7,857 bases of DNA from Alphaproteobacteria bacterium (GTDB lineage: Bacteria > Pseudomonadota > Alphaproteobacteria > Bin95). How positions within the stretch are numbered: the first letter of the stretch is position 1; every line of letters begins with the position of its first letter. Positions 6,827 to 7,857 of this stretch are shown here, piece after piece. The notes beneath the pieces were generated by a model. The model was not told the origin of the DNA. It did no database searches and saw nothing but the letters and a program-made list of their open reading frames with translations. Where the stretch lies: assembly GCA_022822125.1 (NCBI GenBank), contig JAJECF010000163.1, positions 1-7,857 on the forward strand, written 5' to 3'. The translations under genes and the position numbers were made by a program.

Positions 6827-7463
6827 ACCCGGCTCTGGAGAATTCTCCGCCGGCCGGATCCATCACCCACAACTTCCCGTCGGCGATGTCGAACCAGGCG
6901 CCGTGCAGGCTGAGGCCGCCGCGGCTTTCCAGACCCGACACCCAGGGAAACGTCCTGAGATTCGCAACCGACCGGCGGACCGAGGCCCGTTCGAGCGCGG
7001 TCTGCCGTTCTGCATCGCTCAGTTCCCCGCGCCCTGCCATCTCCTCGGCGGCGGGGCGGAGCGGGTTCATCCACTTGCCGATGAAGTCGTCCGGGGAAAG
7101 CGGTTCCGCCGCCGGGTGGAGCGCCGCACGGATGCCGCCGCAGCGGCTGTGGCCGAGTACGACGATATGCCGGACCTTCAGGCCCTGCACCGCGAATTCG
7201 AGCGCGGCCGAAGTCGAATGGCAGGCTTGGTCCGACCCGCAGGGCGGCACGAGATTGGCGACATTGCGGACCGTGAAGATCTCGCCCGGCGCGGCATTGA
7301 AGATCGTCTCCGGCGCCGCCCGCGAGTCGCAACAGGCGATGACCATGACCTCCGGCGCCTGCCCCTGTTCGGCAAGCCGGCGGTAGCGGTCCTGCTCCCG
7401 TGCATACCGGTCGTTCCTGAAGCAGCGGTAGCCCTCAAGGAGCGGTTCCGGGAAAACGGTCAT
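6825..7463 (-). CDS. Beta-class carbonic anhydrase
   Basis: This 212-residue zinc enzyme interconverts CO2 and bicarbonate in the cytoplasm, supplying bicarbonate to carboxylases; the length is typical of the bacterial Can/CynT group. Zinc and active-site residues are all present: the CDSR motif gives Cys44, Asp46 and Arg48, and the GHSRCGG motif gives His105 and Cys108. VRNVANLVPP (65-74) and STSAALEFAV (83-92) are the usual blocks between them. The C-terminal segment SLHGAWFDIADGKLWVMDP (185-203) is the standard final strand region. The start at ATG 7463 follows an excellent Shine-Dalgarno, GGGAGGTT (7472-7479 on the plus strand). The frame is open about 120 codons further upstream, but that part is antisense to the divergent gene and lacks family similarity. 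The gene is convergent with rpoH, with a 5-base gap, and divergent from the DJ-1/PfpI gene. Whether it acts generally or with a particular carboxylase cannot be decided here. Confidence 0.95.
   Translation of the reverse strand: MTVFPEPLLEGYRCFRNDRYAREQDRYRRLAEQGQAPEVMVIACCDSRAAPETIFNAAPGEIFTVRNVANLVPPCGSDQACHSTSAALEFAVQGLKVRHIVVLGHSRCGGIRAALHPAAEPLSPDDFIGKWMNPLRPAAEEMAGRGELSDAERQTALERASVRRSVANLRTFPWVSGLESRGGLSLHGAWFDIADGKLWVMDPAGGEFSRAG
6829..6853. other. Imperfect hairpin around a 12-base palindrome, 3' end of rpoH / carbonic anhydrase
   Basis: GGAGAATTCTCC at 6837-6848 is a perfect 12-base palindrome. Outside it, CCGGC (6829-6833) pairs with GCCGG (6849-6853), leaving a TCT bulge on the left arm. 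The element lies inside the last codons of the carbonic anhydrase gene and 9 bases after the rpoH stop. Neither side is followed by a T-run, so it is not a classical terminator in either direction, but it could protect or pause the ends of both converging transcripts. Chance in a coding region is possible. Confidence 0.35.
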
Positions 7464-7496
7464 CGGCGGATAACCTCCCTGGGCGCCGGTTCGTTC

Positions 7497-7518
7497 GCCG
7501 GGCCTCACCCGGCCCGGC
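7497..7518 (-). other. Perfect 8-bp inverted repeat (hairpin) in the carbonic anhydrase leader
   Basis: GCCGGGCC (7497-7504) and GGCCCGGC (7511-7518) are exact inverted copies around a 6-base loop, TCACCC on the plus strand. On the minus strand this would be a very stable leader hairpin ending about 18 bases before the carbonic anhydrase Shine-Dalgarno. No T-run follows on either strand. It could be a leader structure affecting transcript stability or elongation; high local GC raises the chance of coincidence. Confidence 0.45.
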
Positions 7519-7547
7519 TTGAAGCGGATGAAGGGCGCTCCATATCG
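7519..7547 (+). promoter_or_regulatory. Weak candidate promoter of the DJ-1/PfpI gene
   Basis: TTGAAG at 7519-7524 is a good -35 match, and ATATCG at 7542-7547 sits 17 bases downstream as a poor -10. The predicted start near 7554 would leave a leader of about 34 bases. The -10 half overlaps the left arm of the dyad at 7543-7560. Only the -35 is convincing. Confidence 0.3.
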
Positions 7548-7567
7548 TCTGCGAACGATACTGACAA
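7539..7567 (-). promoter_or_regulatory. Candidate promoter of the carbonic anhydrase gene
   Basis: On the minus strand TTGTCA (7562-7567) matches the -35 consensus at five of six bases. TATGGA (7539-7544) follows after 17 bases as a modest -10. The expected start is near 7532, giving a leader of about 70 bases that contains the hairpin at 7497-7518. The dyad at 7543-7560 fills the spacer between the two elements. Confidence 0.35.
7543..7560. promoter_or_regulatory. 18-base dyad, candidate operator between divergent genes
   Basis: TATCGT (7543-7548) and ACGATA (7555-7560) are exact inverted copies separated by six bases, the geometry expected for a dimeric helix-turn-helix repressor or activator. 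It lies in the 124-base spacer between the carbonic anhydrase and DJ-1/PfpI genes, inside the spacer of the candidate minus-strand promoter and over the -10 of the plus-strand one. No regulator gene is visible in the window, and I do not recognise the motif as that of a named regulator. Confidence 0.45.
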
Positions 7568-7587
7568 CCGATGGACCCGAAACCGTC

Positions 7588-7857
7588 ATGCCATTCCGGA
7601 TCGGCCTTCTTCTTTTCCCCAACCTCACCCAGCTCGACATGACGGGCCCGTACGAGGTGTTCACCAAGGTCCCGGACTCCAGGGTCCATCTCCTATGGAA
7701 GACCCTCGACCCGGTAACGGCCGCCGGCGGCATGCGGCTGCTGCCGAGCACGACATTCGCCGACTGCCCGCAGCTCGACCTCGTCTGCGTGCCGGGCGGG
7801 GCGGGCATGAATGCGCTCATCAACGACGAGGAGGTGCTCGACTTCCTGCGTCGTCAG
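7588..7857 (+). CDS. DJ-1/PfpI family protein, isonitrile hydratase-like (N-terminal part, runs off window)
   Basis: Ninety codons are visible and the frame is open at the right edge; full-length relatives are about 220-230 residues. The sequence opens with RIGLLLFPNLTQLDMTGPYE (4-23), then VHLLWKTLDPV (33-43), TTFADCP (55-61) and LVCVPGGAGMNAL (65-77). This pattern fits the isonitrile hydratase (InhA) branch of the DJ-1/PfpI superfamily, which hydrates isonitriles to N-substituted formamides. Asp17 in the QLD motif aligns by position with the Asp17 I recall as essential in Pseudomonas InhA. The nucleophilic Cys, near residue 101 in that enzyme, lies beyond the window, so catalytic status cannot be judged. 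ATG 7588 is chosen because the family's first strand begins directly after it; an ATG at 7571 is out of frame. No clear Shine-Dalgarno precedes it. Many relatives are annotated only as DJ-1/PfpI proteins, and some are N-terminal domains of GlxA-type AraC regulators. Confidence 0.85.
   Translation, partial: MPFRIGLLLFPNLTQLDMTGPYEVFTKVPDSRVHLLWKTLDPVTAAGGMRLLPSTTFADCPQLDLVCVPGGAGMNALINDEEVLDFLRRQ

Noticed and set aside
7464..7823. A 120-codon upstream extension of the carbonic anhydrase.
   Set aside because: It is antisense to the DJ-1/PfpI gene and the intergenic region, lacks carbonic anhydrase similarity, and ATG 7463 has a near-perfect Shine-Dalgarno.
1..7857. A new defence, mobile or biosynthetic system spanning the window.
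   Set aside because: Every long coding region except the first and the 92-residue gene belongs to a familiar metabolic or housekeeping family. There are no integrases, transposases, direct-repeat arrays or toxin-antitoxin pairs.

Overview
The window is GC-rich chromosomal DNA with strong G/C at third codon positions. It looks like an alphaproteobacterium, possibly of the Rhodospirillales or a relative. The best reasons are an alphaproteobacterial-type RpoH sigma factor directly behind an RluD-type pseudouridine synthase, and a small membrane protein of a kind I associate with that locus. The taxon is an inference from protein style and gene order; there is no rRNA or tRNA gene to anchor it.

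Layout, left to right. (1) Bases 2-868, plus strand: the 3' part of a conserved protein of unknown function whose start lies outside the window. (2) 855-4618, plus strand: hyuA and hyuB, the two subunits of an ATP-dependent hydantoinase/oxoprolinase-type enzyme. They are joined by an ATGA stop/start overlap, and hyuA overlaps the unknown gene by 14 bases, so all three probably share a transcript. (3) 4573-4851, minus strand: a 92-residue single-span membrane protein whose 3' end runs 46 bases into the end of hyuB. (4) 4930-5862, plus strand: rluD. (5) 5899-6819, plus strand: rpoH, with a well-spaced promoter buried in the last codons of rluD. (6) 6825-7463, minus strand: a beta-class carbonic anhydrase that converges on rpoH with only 5 bases between the genes. 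(7) 7588 to the window end, plus strand: the first 90 residues of a DJ-1/PfpI-family protein that resembles isonitrile hydratase.

How they work together. Genes 1-3 probably form one catabolic transcription unit, with HyuA and HyuB acting as a complex on a cyclic amide, lactam or ketone-type substrate that the sequence does not identify. RluD and RpoH are housekeeping and stress functions (ribosome modification and the heat-shock regulon). The carbonic anhydrase and the DJ-1/PfpI gene are divergent and share a 124-base spacer holding an 18-base dyad that overlaps candidate promoters on both sides.

I see no mobile element, CRISPR array, phage gene, toxin-antitoxin pair or defence system. Most of the window is ordinary chromosome. 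The items that deserve a second look are the unknown gene tied to hyuAB, the variant motifs in HyuB, the promoter at rpoH, and the symmetric elements in the last intergenic region.
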